64,000 bases of DNA from Chamaelirium japonicum (Eukaryota > Streptophyta > Magnoliopsida > Liliales > Melanthiaceae): NCBI GenBank assembly GCA_947650365.1, contig OX393557.1, forward strand, positions 48,932,418 through 48,996,417, read 5' to 3'. Below, in pieces: positions 57,520 to 64,000 of this stretch; the stretch's first letter is position 1; each line of letters opens with the position of its first letter. The notes under the pieces were generated by a model that had not been told where the DNA came from, searched no databases, and worked only from the letters and a program-made list of their open reading frames with translations. A program made the translations under genes and the position numbers.

Positions 57520-58736
57520 AGGCAATTAGTTTTTAGTTGTGGCCCTTCCTTTTGTTTATTACAATTATATATATGTATATAATTAAGTGTGTCCCTCAAC
57601 GTATCTGTGTCCTGATTTTTTGAAAAATATAGTGTCGGTGTATCCGTGTCGTGTCGTGTCCGTGTCCGTGCTTCTTAGGTTCGAACTTCTATATCTAAAT
57701 ATATTTTAGAATTCTACCGTTTTTTTTCTGACTTTTTCCCAATTCTTTTGAATTCTCCCCCAGACGGTTTTTTCCCAACTTCCGACTTGGTTACTATGAT
57801 TTTGACTCGTACATATATTAGAAGTACGTTTAAATAGATGCTACCAACCACTACTCTTCACAGTGTTTATGTTTCAAAAGCCTGATGCGGATTTGTTAAA
57901 TAATGTAAAAATGCCCTGAAAAACATAGTGCTAATAGATCGTTATCCAAACTTTTACCTTCCCAAAGACAAAAATTCATTCAAAACAATAAGGGATTTGA
58001 AGTTTCTAAAAGATGGCCGCTTGGTCTAACTTTGGCTCTCATCCAAACAACGACAAGGGTTCCAATTTTCTTCGCTAGCGCCATGCCGCCACCACAACAA
58101 TACTCAACCTAGTTTTTAAAACCCCTTTTTTAATACTCTAGACACCAAAGAAAATCGGCTCCAAACACTAAGATCAAAGCATCTTCGACCTAATGCCAAA
58201 ATCATGCCACGCCTCTGACCCGGAGGGAACTTTTCCAAAACATTGTGTTGCATCTACACATAGGTTGAGCACTCATAATGATCTTCAGCAAGGTCTTTGT
58301 AGATCTTGGTCAACAATGATTAACTTCTGACTAATACAAGAAAAGCTCAAGGAAACAAATTTTGTAATATTACCAAGAATATATTTCAAAGAAAATGATT
58401 TATTTACGACACGCTAACCATTCTCTCAACAAAACAAACACACATCGAGATGAAATCAATGCAAAAAAAAGAAAAAGGATTTTTTTCAGATGATGATTCT
58501 GCTTTGTATAGATTGAGTTAATTTCTGTTCCGAAAGAGGTAATTGTGCAGAACATAGAGGCACGGACGAGAGTATACCTTGCGATGGAGGTGTTCCTCAG
58601 GGATACCGGAAACGATCCCGATCTCTCCCGGCCTGACCTCGACGAGAGCGTCCGAAGAGAACGACCTCGCCGGCGAGGAGCGGGCGATGAGGAGCCGAGC
58701 AGCGGAGAGGCTCCGCTGCTGCAAAGGAGCGGCCAT
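37123..58736 (-). CDS. NDUFS4: NADH dehydrogenase (ubiquinone) iron-sulfur protein 4, mitochondrial; whole gene
   Basis: Five exons join to 468 nt (155 codons, close to the recalled 154 of Arabidopsis FRO1), all with GT-AG sites and consistent phases: 58736-58578, 45922-45834, 42380-42251, 38513-38484 and 37182-37123. The N-terminus ([20 protein letters not shown]) is Arg/Ser/Ala-rich, as in a mitochondrial presequence. [64 protein letters not shown] and [15 protein letters not shown] are conserved family blocks. The subunit is an accessory part of the matrix N-module of respiratory complex I and is needed for its assembly or activity. Introns of 12,655, 3,453, 3,737 and 1,301 bp are rich in transposons. 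The coding sequence shows no damage. Confidence 0.95.
37338..38049. mobile_element. hAT-type MITE, family A copy 2, in NDUFS4 intron 4
   Basis: CTAAGAAGCACTGACACTGG ... GTTCGTGCTTTCTAG, 712 bp, with an 8-bp duplication bearing one mismatch (ATTGTAAG 37330-37337, ATCGTAAG 38050-38057). It fills over half of intron 4 and is the uninterrupted version of the element at 262-2400. Confidence 0.87.
38051..38230. repeat. Local direct duplication
   Basis: AAGCCT(CC)TATATAGACCT(A/C)CGACTTCTAAGCAAAT...TTTTTCC...CACAGTT occurs twice about 105 bp apart within NDUFS4 intron 4. Confidence 0.75.
38484..38513 (-). CDS. NDUFS4: NDUFS4 exon 4 (30-nt micro-exon)
   Basis: TGTTCAG|GTCAAG...TTAAAG|GTATGT; it encodes exactly [10 protein letters not shown], phase 0 on both sides. 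Confidence 0.93.
38514..41097. other. Left part of NDUFS4 intron 3
   Basis: AT-rich intron sequence. Visible features: a G-run (40263-40298, with a few other bases) and a 10-bp perfect hairpin GCCATGTGGC / GCCACATGGC (40732-40773). No gene or complete element recognised. Confidence 0.4.
40263..40298. repeat. Poly-G-rich run
   Basis: Nearly pure G over about 35 bases. On the NDUFS4 transcript strand it is C-rich. Potential G-quadruplex on the plus strand; also a likely sequencing-length error site. Confidence 0.85.
41098..41977. repeat. Tandem duplication in NDUFS4 intron 3 with a MITE in the first unit
   Basis: The text TCCAACTGTCAGCATTTAGA...AAAATTCTCGCTTTT is present at 41098-41711 and 41712-41977. 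Unit 1 is longer because a hAT MITE (41316-41649) sits in its CCTCTATTCCCC sequence, which is uninterrupted in unit 2 (CCTATATTCCCC). Confidence 0.88.
41316..41649. mobile_element. hAT-type MITE, family D short copy
   Basis: TAGGGTACCCGACCC ... GAATTGCCAGCCCTA with an 8-bp duplication bearing one mismatch (CCTCTATT 41308-41315, CCTTTATT 41650-41657). GACCCG/CGGGTC-rich interior. Confidence 0.83.
42251..42380 (-). CDS. NDUFS4: NDUFS4 exon 3
   Basis: GATATAG|GTGGGAG...CATGTG|GTTGGC; 130 nt. The first base completes a Lys codon, then [20 protein letters not shown] to EKHGWDHV. Confidence 0.95.
42381..43846. other. Part of NDUFS4 intron 2, nothing recognised
   Basis: AT-rich intron text without element termini or coding blocks that I could identify. 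Confidence 0.4.
43847..44275. mobile_element. MITE with GTTTTAAAAAGC-type ends in NDUFS4 intron 2
   Basis: CAATGTTTTAAAAAGCACTA on the left pairs with CCGCTTTTTAGAACAGTG on the right; inside lie AAGGCGG and CGCCTAGGC motifs. Target duplication not detected. Confidence 0.55.
44276..45833. other. Remaining NDUFS4 intron 2
   Basis: AT-rich; (AAT)n-like text near 45282-45305. No supported feature. Confidence 0.4.
45834..45922 (-). CDS. NDUFS4: NDUFS4 exon 2
   Basis: GTGACAG|GTCGTGATC...CCCAGAA|GTAAG; 89 nt encode [20 protein letters not shown] and WKINFMSTQ plus two bases of a Lys codon. Confidence 0.95.
46600..46670. mobile_element. Isolated right end of a GTGTGTTCTTTTC-type MITE
   Basis: ATTTCCACCCAAAAGAACAA followed by ACCCTC matches the inverted end of the element at 6421. 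The left end was not found. Confidence 0.35.
46875..49325 (+). pseudogene. hAT transposon 1 transposase, N-terminal and middle part
   Basis: BED zinc finger remnants: [15 protein letters not shown]..., then [20 protein letters not shown] up to the MITE and [18 protein letters not shown] after it. DUF659: [57 protein letters not shown] (48240-48540). Further on, [20 protein letters not shown], then the short block [20 protein letters not shown] (49236-49295). A stop at 48178, others after 48795, and frame changes make it non-functional. Several DD(E)-type residues fall in intact segments, but the frame as a whole is broken. Confidence 0.8.
47124..47784 (+). mobile_element. hAT-type MITE, family B copy 3, inside the BED finger of hAT 1
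   Basis: CTATGCAGTCAAAGTCGG ... GACTTTGATAGCATAG, 661 bp, with a perfect 8-bp duplication CTCCTAAA (47116-47123, 47785-47792). Removing it restores the reading TCTCCTAAATGCAAAAATTG, in which transposase text continues on both sides. Confidence 0.93.
49690..50085. repeat. Degenerate ~105-bp tandem repeats in hAT 2 leader
   Basis: Units contain (T)10-14, GGTTCTCTCTCT, (GT)n, TTCACTGTGTTGGGC and GACTGA(A/G)ATCA. About four copies. Confidence 0.75.
50444..52965 (+). pseudogene. hAT transposon 2 transposase (near-complete, two premature stops)
   Basis: BED finger [20 protein letters not shown] (50540-50600) with its distal Cys in GNVAKC; DUF659 core ([20 protein letters not shown] near 51172; [37 protein letters not shown] near 51427); the C-terminal dimerisation region [20 protein letters not shown] (52385-52445); then an acidic tail ending EGEDY. 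Proposed introns 52203-52310, 52516-52632 and 52782-52864 have GT-AG ends and keep frame. An early TAA (50459) and a TAA at 50783-50785 interrupt an otherwise single frame, so the copy is probably inactive unless those are spliced or misread. Confidence 0.85.
53640..54136 (+). pseudogene. hAT transposon 1 transposase, C-terminal part
   Basis: [20 protein letters not shown] (53690-53750) is followed after frame changes by [20 protein letters not shown] (53819-53878) and [20 protein letters not shown], then an acidic end. These are the dimerisation motifs of the same transposase type as 46875-49325. Confidence 0.8.
54501..57474 (-). pseudogene. LINE ORF1 (DUF4283 and zinc knuckle), degenerate
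   Basis: Frame from [20 protein letters not shown] (57474). A DUF4283 domain lies at about 56700-56270 ([55 protein letters not shown]), then the knuckle [14 protein letters not shown] (56185-56140). ORF1 proteins of this type bind the LINE RNA. The segments at 57474-57040, 56880-56092, 56013-55771 and 55770-55549 share one frame separated by stops; the last part (55481-54501) is shifted. Confidence 0.8.
57479..57519. repeat. (CT)n microsatellite in the LINE leader
   Basis: About 40 bases of pure CT just upstream of the LINE ORF1 start ((GA)n on the sense strand). Confidence 0.95.
57680..58577. other. Exon-1-proximal part of NDUFS4 intron 1
   Basis: AT-rich intron sequence without a recognisable element. 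Confidence 0.4.
58578..58736 (-). CDS. NDUFS4: NDUFS4 exon 1
   Basis: ATG at 58736-58734. An upstream in-frame ATG at 58889 exists, but the family start and the presequence fit 58736. 53 codons end HLHRK at donor CGCAAG|GTATAC. Confidence 0.93.
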
Positions 58737-59477
58737 CTGATGCCGCCGACGCCGGAGAGAGGGTTGATTGAGATCCTCGCCGAGTTTCAGCGATCGGTGA
58801 GGTGTGAGGGGACGAAGGAATCCGGGAAAAATAATCACTACTTGGGCCACGGTAATTTCAAGAGCCTGAACAGAGGCGTCGCAGCCCAAGGCCCGCTATG
58901 AATGCTGGTGTTGTTATCGAAAGTGTTTTATTGCCAAATGCGTTCAGGTGTGTTTCCGCCGAAGGCGACCCGCTGCAGTGCCGATAGATGTGTTGCTGCC
59001 GAAGGCGGCCCACTGCAGTGCCGACAGGCACGGGCATGTACTATCTATATAATATTTCAGGGTTTGGTAGGGGTAGACAAACATGAAATAGACAATAGAT
59101 TTGTTTAAAAGACAAATAAATATTCTGATTTAAAGATCTAAAGGGCAAATGACTTAAAATAGTTGCCTCGAACCATGGATGGCGAATGACTTAAAATAGT
59201 CACCCCAAACCACGGAATCACCGTGGTTCGAGGTCCAGCCAACGACACATGTCCCCTACCGTTCGATCACCCGACCCTTATGATGGGAGCCCCCTGGGGT
59301 TCTCTTGGTGGCATGTAGATCTCAACAATCTGGAACCGTCCAATCAAACGGCAATAACAAGTGTCGATGGCCGAACCCTATCACTGTGGTTCGGGGTGAC
59401 TAAGTTAAGGGCTTTATTTAAAGGGGGTATGTGAATTACAAACATGCTAAAGATGGAAAGCATTCATTTTAAATCTA
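58737..59477. other. NDUFS4 promoter region and upstream spacer
   Basis: Contains the site II-like pair and two ~42-bp tandem units (GCCGAAGGCG(A/G)CCC(G/A)CTGCAGTG, 58958-59027). Near 59160-59400, repeated TTCG(A/G)GGT / ACCCCGAACC phrases form short inverted repeats that may be a MITE. No gene. Confidence 0.45.
58843..58888 (-). promoter_or_regulatory. Pair of site II-like elements upstream of NDUFS4
   Basis: TGGGCC (58843-58848, plus) and TGGGCT (minus, 58888-58883) lie 107-152 bp before the start codon. Site II motifs (TGGGCC/T) are known promoter elements of nuclear genes for plant mitochondrial respiratory proteins. Position fits; function is inferred. Confidence 0.5.
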
Positions 59478-59591
59478 ACTAGTAAGAAACCCGGGCAATG
59501 CCCGAATGTGCTTGATGCACGCTATTTGGCAAAGACGACATCGCAACTGTTCGAAGAAGTGTGAAATCTGAAGTGAGTGTGATTCACTTGT

Positions 59592-59633
<42 letters not shown>

Positions 59634-60524
59634 TTAACATCAAATGACCATTAAATGTCATTGAATGAAAATTTATCATCTTTATGGTAGGTTTTTAAAT
59701 GGATTTAAAAGAGAGCCGCGTTCACACATGGAAGAAGAATTCTAGCTCTTTAAAAGACGTATCACAACATGGGAGAGAGGCTTCCATTTTAGTATAGATA
59801 CTAGTAAGAAACCCGGGCAATGCCCGAATGTGCTTGATTCACGACATTTGGCAAAGGTGGCATCGCAACTGTTTGGAGAAGTGTGAAATCTGAAGTGAGT
59901 GTGACTCATTTGTTACAGAGAGAGAGAGATTAACATCAAATGACCATTAAATGCCACTGAATGAAAATTTATCATCTTTATGGTAGGTTTTTAAATGGAT
60001 TTAAAAGAGAGCCGCGTTCACACACAGAAGAAGAATTCTAGCTCTTTAAAAGACGTCCATGTGTCACAACACGGGAGAGAGGCTTCCATTTTAGTATATA
60101 CTAGTAAGAAACCTGGGCAATGCCCGAATGTGGTTGATACATGTCATTTGGCAAAGATGACATCGAAACTGTTCGAAGTAGTGTGAAATCTGGAGTGTGA
60201 TTCACTTGTTAGAGAGAGAGAGAGAGAGATTAACATCAAATGATCAGTAATTGCCATTGAACGAAAAGTTATCATCTTTATGGTAGGTTTTTAAATGGAT
60301 TTAAAAGAGAGCCTTGTTCACACACGGAAGAAGAATTCTAGCTTTTTAAAAGACGTCCATGTGTCACAACACCGGAGAGAGGCTTCCATTTTAGTATAGA
60401 TATATAGATACTAGTAAGAAACCCGGGCGATGCCCGGATGAGCTTGATGCACACCATTGGGCACAAACGACATTGCAACTCTTCTAAGAAGTGTGAAATC
60501 TGAAATGAGTGTGATTCACTTGTT

Positions 60525-60571
<47 letters not shown>

Positions 60572-60747
60572 TTAACATCAACTGATCATTAAAAGCCATT
60601 GAATTAGTATTTATCATCTTTATGGTAGGTTTTTCATAGGATTTAAAAGTGAATCGCGTTTACACACGGAATAATGATTCTGACTCTTTAAAAGACGTCC
60701 ACGTGTCACAACACGGGAGAGAGGCTTCCATTTTAGTATTATACTAT
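59478..60747 (-). mobile_element. Tandem array of four short non-autonomous Helitrons
   Basis: Read on the minus strand, each unit starts (A)TCTATACTAAAATGGAAGCC (5' end, TC-type) and ends with a hairpin CGGGCATTGCCCGGGTTTCT then TACTAGT (3' CTAG-T end), as in plant Helitrons. Units: 59478-59799, 59800-60099, 60100-60409, 60410-60747, about 300-340 bp each, head to tail with nearly direct junctions. Differences lie mainly in an internal (GA)n run and single bases. No Rep/helicase gene is present. Confidence 0.8.
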
Positions 60748-61035
60748 TAGATAGATAGTATTAGATATAGATCTCTTATTCCACTCTAAATCCTACACCT
60801 CAAGACATCAATGCCCATGATTGGCACTAGTGTGATCGGGCCGTGAGGTGGGCAATTTAAAGGGAATGATACGATGTTCAAGTGAGCAATCCCCACCATT
60901 CACTTAAGAGTAGGGAGCCGTTCAATCTAAACTTTTGTATGACAAGTGAGTGTTAATGCATTAGATAACATGGATTAAATATCCCCAATTACACCATCTT
61001 TGTTCACGCATGGCAAGTAAGTGTGAATACATTAG

Positions 61036-61292
61036 GGTCCATTCTTTTGATGAGTAAATTAGGTTGGACATTGATTTATCCGGATAAATTCACTTTGTGC
61101 CATTATGTTTTGTCTAATGTCCGGGGTAAATGGTTTTTCAAGATTCTATTTTTTTTTCTAATTTGGTGGCACATTAGAGTTCCACCAAAATTGATCGGAC
61201 ATTGATTGTCCACCACGAGCAAGAGATTATTTGCTAAGTTCTATTTGATCCATCAAAAATTTAGATGAATTTACCCAGCTAAAAAGAACATG
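61036..61292. mobile_element. MITE with GTTCTTTT-type ends
   Basis: GGTCCATTCTTTTGATGAGT pairs with ACCCAGCTAAAAAGAACATG. GGACATTGAT(T) is repeated near both ends. Target duplication not detected. Confidence 0.55.
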
Positions 61293-61672
61293 AGATATTT
61301 AATTTTCCGAGACATCATTCTCAAGCAAATGAAGTTATGTTCGCCACAAGAAAGGACCCTTAACCTTTTTACTACCGATCGTAATTAGACTCCTCTCAAT
61401 AAACCCCAATGTTTACCCCGTTTAACACATCATCTCATTTGGTGAGTGTGAGCGCACATCTGTCCGCATAAAGAAAATGGAACAAAATCGATACAAAAAT
61501 TTTCAACCGGACATCACCCCGTAATTTCTCTGACCATAATTGATAGTGATTTCATTGACTAAAATCACTAAAAATTTTGAGCTAAAAATTTTGTTCGAAG
61601 GAAATCAATATAGGTTTACCATTATTAAATGTCTCCCCACTCTCACCACACCATAAGCCCAAGGCCTCTTTG

Positions 61673-62297
61673 TATTCGGTCAACAAGCTAACTAGTAAAG
61701 TAAATGGATCAAAAGTTTTACTTCGTTGTTGTTTGAATCCAAAAGGTTATAGTAAGTAAATCGTAAGGGATTTGATAGTAGCCAAAAAATTTAGCTTCAG
61801 AATATCCAAGTAAAACTTTTGATTTACTAGTAGAAGGCTCCGTTGATCACGCCATCAGCCAACGACATGATTGAAAGACACACCCTCTTTTGAATGCATC
61901 TTCTTCTTCTAATTGGTGGAACAATGGGCCATGGGGGGAATGCCACCACAATCAACGTCTCCCCAACGGCCATCGCCCGCTACTGCCACCACCATCAACC
62001 GACGACCCACCACCGCAGCGACATGTGTGGCCGACGAGGTGGCCGGTGGTGGGTCATCGATGGACGATAGCGGCCAGTGGTGGGTCATCGGTGGACGGCG
62101 GTGGTGGGTGGTGGCCAATAGCCAATGGTGGGGTTGGTTTAAACCCATAGACTCGCCAATCAGGAGATACCACCTATATGTTGGTGATAGGGGTTAAAGA
62201 GCATTACTTTTCTAGTTTACTTCATTGGTCAATCCAAATAGCTATCTAGAAGTAAATGAAAATTTTTATTTACTTTACTGGTTAATACAAACAGCAA
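61673..62297. mobile_element. MITE with TTTGTATT...AGTAAAGTAAAT ends and a GC-rich core
   Basis: Left CTAACTAGTAAAGTAAAT and right ATTTACTTTACTGGTTAATA pair, and TTTGTATT pairs with AATACAAA. The core (61910-62130) is a GC-rich minisatellite with GGTGGTGGGTCATCG(A/G)TGGAC, giving spurious frames on both strands. Confidence 0.55.
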
Positions 62298-63411
62298 GAA
62301 GGAAATCAGATTTACTAGTTGATCTAGAAGATTTACTAGCCAGAGAACCAAAGGAGGAGGTGTTAGAAAAAAATAGAACGTAATTAAAGTGGATGAAATA
62401 ACTTGTATAACAATAACAGAGTAAATTTGGTTCAAGGCGTGTCAACGACACTGACTTTAAAGTGATAGATGTCGCCCTTAGTGCACAGGCCTCATGGCCA
62501 TCTAGCTTCCAAGATACAATGAACCTCTTAGACCTATCTCAATGTGCACTCGTTGATTTTGACATATAATCCGACTGTTTGTAGTTAATACCCAGATTTA
62601 GAATGAAAAAAATGAGAAAATACAAATCGTCTCAAGTTCTGTTTACTGACAGAAGATTGATGAATCCTTTAGTTGTAGAGAGCACTTGTTTCTCATTTTT
62701 TGGATATTGGATTCTCTTCAATTGTTTAACTTATACCCCTATAAAGTAGGCCTCCAAATCTGAATAACCAACAAATGGTTCCAGAAACCTCCTAGTAGTT
62801 ATAGCACTACCAAAACCGAATAACAAACAGGTGGTGGTTATAGAAACCATCAAGTAGTTATAAACTTACCAAACCGAATAACCAACCGGTGGTTATAGAA
62901 AACGTCCGGTAGATATTAAACTAAAAAATTAAAATAAAATCGTTGGAAGTAAATTCTCACAAAAAATTTAGAATTTCAATTTTTAACAACAATCCCCAAT
63001 AATTTTAAATTTTGAAAAAATATTGGGTGTCTATTTACTATGTTTTTTCGAAGAAAGGTGTCTTCCGGACTTGAACCCCCTTCTAGTACTGATAAATGCT
63101 GATCATACAAGTCTAAATGAACTATTTCTTGAACTTAAACTTTTGTGTATAGGTTTTATTCATCAGACATATAGTAAAAGTACTAAGTTGGATTCTGAAC
63201 GGGGTTGCACATTACGGCGTTGCACGGTATCTTGTTATCATAAGTGCTCTCAGGAAATGCCCACTTCACATAAACTACGGCTCCACAGTCACACTTACAT
63301 AGGTGAGTCTCCAATGATATCCTACAACTAGATATCATGCCGTATAGGTCTTGAACTCATTTAGAGCAAGTGCTTTTCCTCTTTATGTTGTAGTTGAGTA
63401 CAAGGGCGGAT
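62298..63411. other. Spacer, nothing coding recognised
   Basis: AT-rich, with the small repeat array at 62764-62925. A 102-codon frame (63023-63331) carries no motif I recognise. Confidence 0.35.
62764..62925. repeat. Imperfect ~60-bp tandem repeats
   Basis: Three units built on CCGAATAACCAAC(A/C)GGTGG followed by TTATAGAAAC and a (A/C)AGTAGTTATA phrase. Confidence 0.65.
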
Positions 63412-63660
63412 CTAATAGAGGGCTCGGCCGGGCTACAGCCCGACCGAGATTTGAGAACCTTCCAATAATATCCAATTCAGCCTAACAGGCCGCTGGTTTC
63501 AGCCCAGCTACTTAGCCCGTCCTGCCCAGCCCGTGCTCAGCTGATGTCATAATAAGAGAGTGTCCCCCATCTTTTTGTTGTACATCGTGGTCGCCTGATA
63601 CCCACGTGGCACTCATTGGATGCTGGAATTGCCGAGCCCCGTATACAGGGACCCAAAAAA
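63412..63660. mobile_element. Possible hAT element end (GGGCGGATCTA type)
   Basis: AAGGGCGGATCTAATAGAGG followed by GGGCTACAGCCC resembles the common plant hAT terminus CAGGGGCGGA(T/C)CTA. No second end is visible. Confidence 0.35.
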
Positions 63661-63680
63661 CTCACCCATATATATTCACT

Positions 63681-63870
63681 GGAATAATGCTATATAATAT
63701 AGCCAACTCGTTTGCCAACTTTTGTTGCCAACTCTACGTGAGGTGAAGTGCTAGCGGGTCCTCATTGCTTGGAACATTTTTGTGGAGGCCATGGGATGAG
63801 CCCTAGGCAAATACCACGTGAAGTTGGCAACCCAAAAGTTGGCAAAATAGTTAGCTACCTAGCATTTTCC
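63681..63870. mobile_element. Short MITE with long inverted ends
   Basis: GGAATAATGCTATATAATAT and AGCCAACT...TTTGCCAACTTTTG on the left pair with AAAAGTTGGCAAAATAGTTA and AGCATTTTCC on the right. Perfect 8-bp flanking duplication TATTCACT (63673-63680, 63871-63878). 190 bp. Confidence 0.82.
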
Positions 63871-64000
63871 TATTCACTAACACTATCACATGCATGCAGC
63901 CTTGTAGGGTGGCTGCCCTATTAGAGATAGGGATATGGTAGGTCGAGTATACCAAACTAGGGGAATTGGTCAATCATGGGTTTCAATCGATTTGTACCTC

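Larger units (their letters stand above)
54267..57551 (-). mobile_element. L1-type LINE with ORF1 only
   Basis: A perfect 15-bp duplication TTGTTTATTACAATT (54252-54266, 57552-57566) bounds 3,285 bp. The 3' end (left) has the poly-A tail (T run on plus at 54265-54276), preceded on minus by CACTTTGTGGGTTCCTAATG, typical of plant L1 tails. On minus the element begins with a (GA)n leader (57479-57519), then a degenerate ORF1. No endonuclease or reverse transcriptase coding sequence is present, yet the target duplication shows an intact insertion rather than a later deletion of flanks. Confidence 0.85.
46875..57679 (+). mobile_element. hAT transposon 1 (broken, host of three later insertions) in NDUFS4 intron 1
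   Basis: Pieces of one BED/DUF659-type hAT transposase lie in order: BED finger (46890-47123, 47793-47830), DUF659 and RNase-H-like part (47855-49120), a short exon (49230-49325), and the C-terminal dimerisation part (53640-54136). They are split by a MITE (47124-47784), a second hAT element (about 49328-53525) and a LINE (54267-57551). The 3' terminus is GTGTCCGTGCTTCTTAG (57663-57679), matching MITE family A. Without the insertions about 2.6 kb remains. The matching 5' terminus was not found, so the left end is probably lost. Confidence 0.8.

Noticed and set aside
59478-60747. CRISPR-like array (regular repeats)
   Set aside because: Units are ~300 bp, without short repeat-spacer structure, and have Helitron ends in a plant genome.
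61909-62148. Frames on both strands near 62 kb
   Set aside because: Minisatellite-like GC-rich core of a MITE.

Overview
The window is nuclear DNA of a flowering plant. Its protein-coding genes are split by spliceosomal introns, and nearly all remaining sequence is made of plant transposable elements: hAT and Mutator-type MITEs, Ty3/Gypsy and Copia LTR elements, L1 and RTE LINEs, a tRNA-like SINE and Helitrons. The species cannot be named from the sequence. AT-rich introns and the element mix suggest a woody dicot or magnoliid-type genome, but that is inference.

Two host genes are well supported once exons are assembled by hand, both on the minus strand. One (29269-34820, three exons, 90 aa) encodes a small Tyr/Pro-rich CYSTM protein of the WIH type; its last 46-nt exon is separated by a 5.2-kb intron packed with MITEs. 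The other (37123-58736, five exons, 155 aa) encodes the NDUFS4 (18 kDa, FROSTBITE1-type) subunit of mitochondrial complex I; its 468-nt CDS is spread over 21.6 kb. A single-exon ZCF37-like gene lies at 8173-8823 (minus). C-terminal exons of a probable RNA-binding protein (AKAP17A/XE7-like) lie at about 3542-5520 (plus).

Layout: 262-2400 is a hAT MITE carrying two further hAT MITEs nested inside each other. 2401-6420 holds an RTE LINE remnant and the RNA-binding-protein exons. 6421-8172 has nested MITEs and a SINE. 8173-11361 has the ZCF37-like gene, a Mutator-type MITE and a hAT MITE. 11362-27465 is a 16.1-kb non-autonomous Gypsy element (TR-GAG type) with three LTRs, an intact 1139-codon gag, no recognisable pol, and a 5-bp target duplication. 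27466-29268 has small fold-back and Mutator MITEs. 29269-34820 is the CYSTM gene. 35280-35900 is a Copia relic. 37123-58736 is NDUFS4; its first intron contains a broken hAT transposase that is itself invaded by a MITE, a second hAT transposon and an ORF1-only LINE. 59478-60747 is a head-to-tail tandem array of four short Helitrons. The right edge holds further MITEs and small repeats.

The strongest points of interest are the two host genes stretched by nested transposons; the neighbourhood of CYSTM and NDUFS4, which by memory matches Arabidopsis; the three-LTR TR-GAG element; the ORF1-only LINE with a perfect 15-bp target duplication; the Helitron tandem array; and a MITE family whose termini match the hAT transposon in the NDUFS4 intron. 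No wholly new gene system was recognised.
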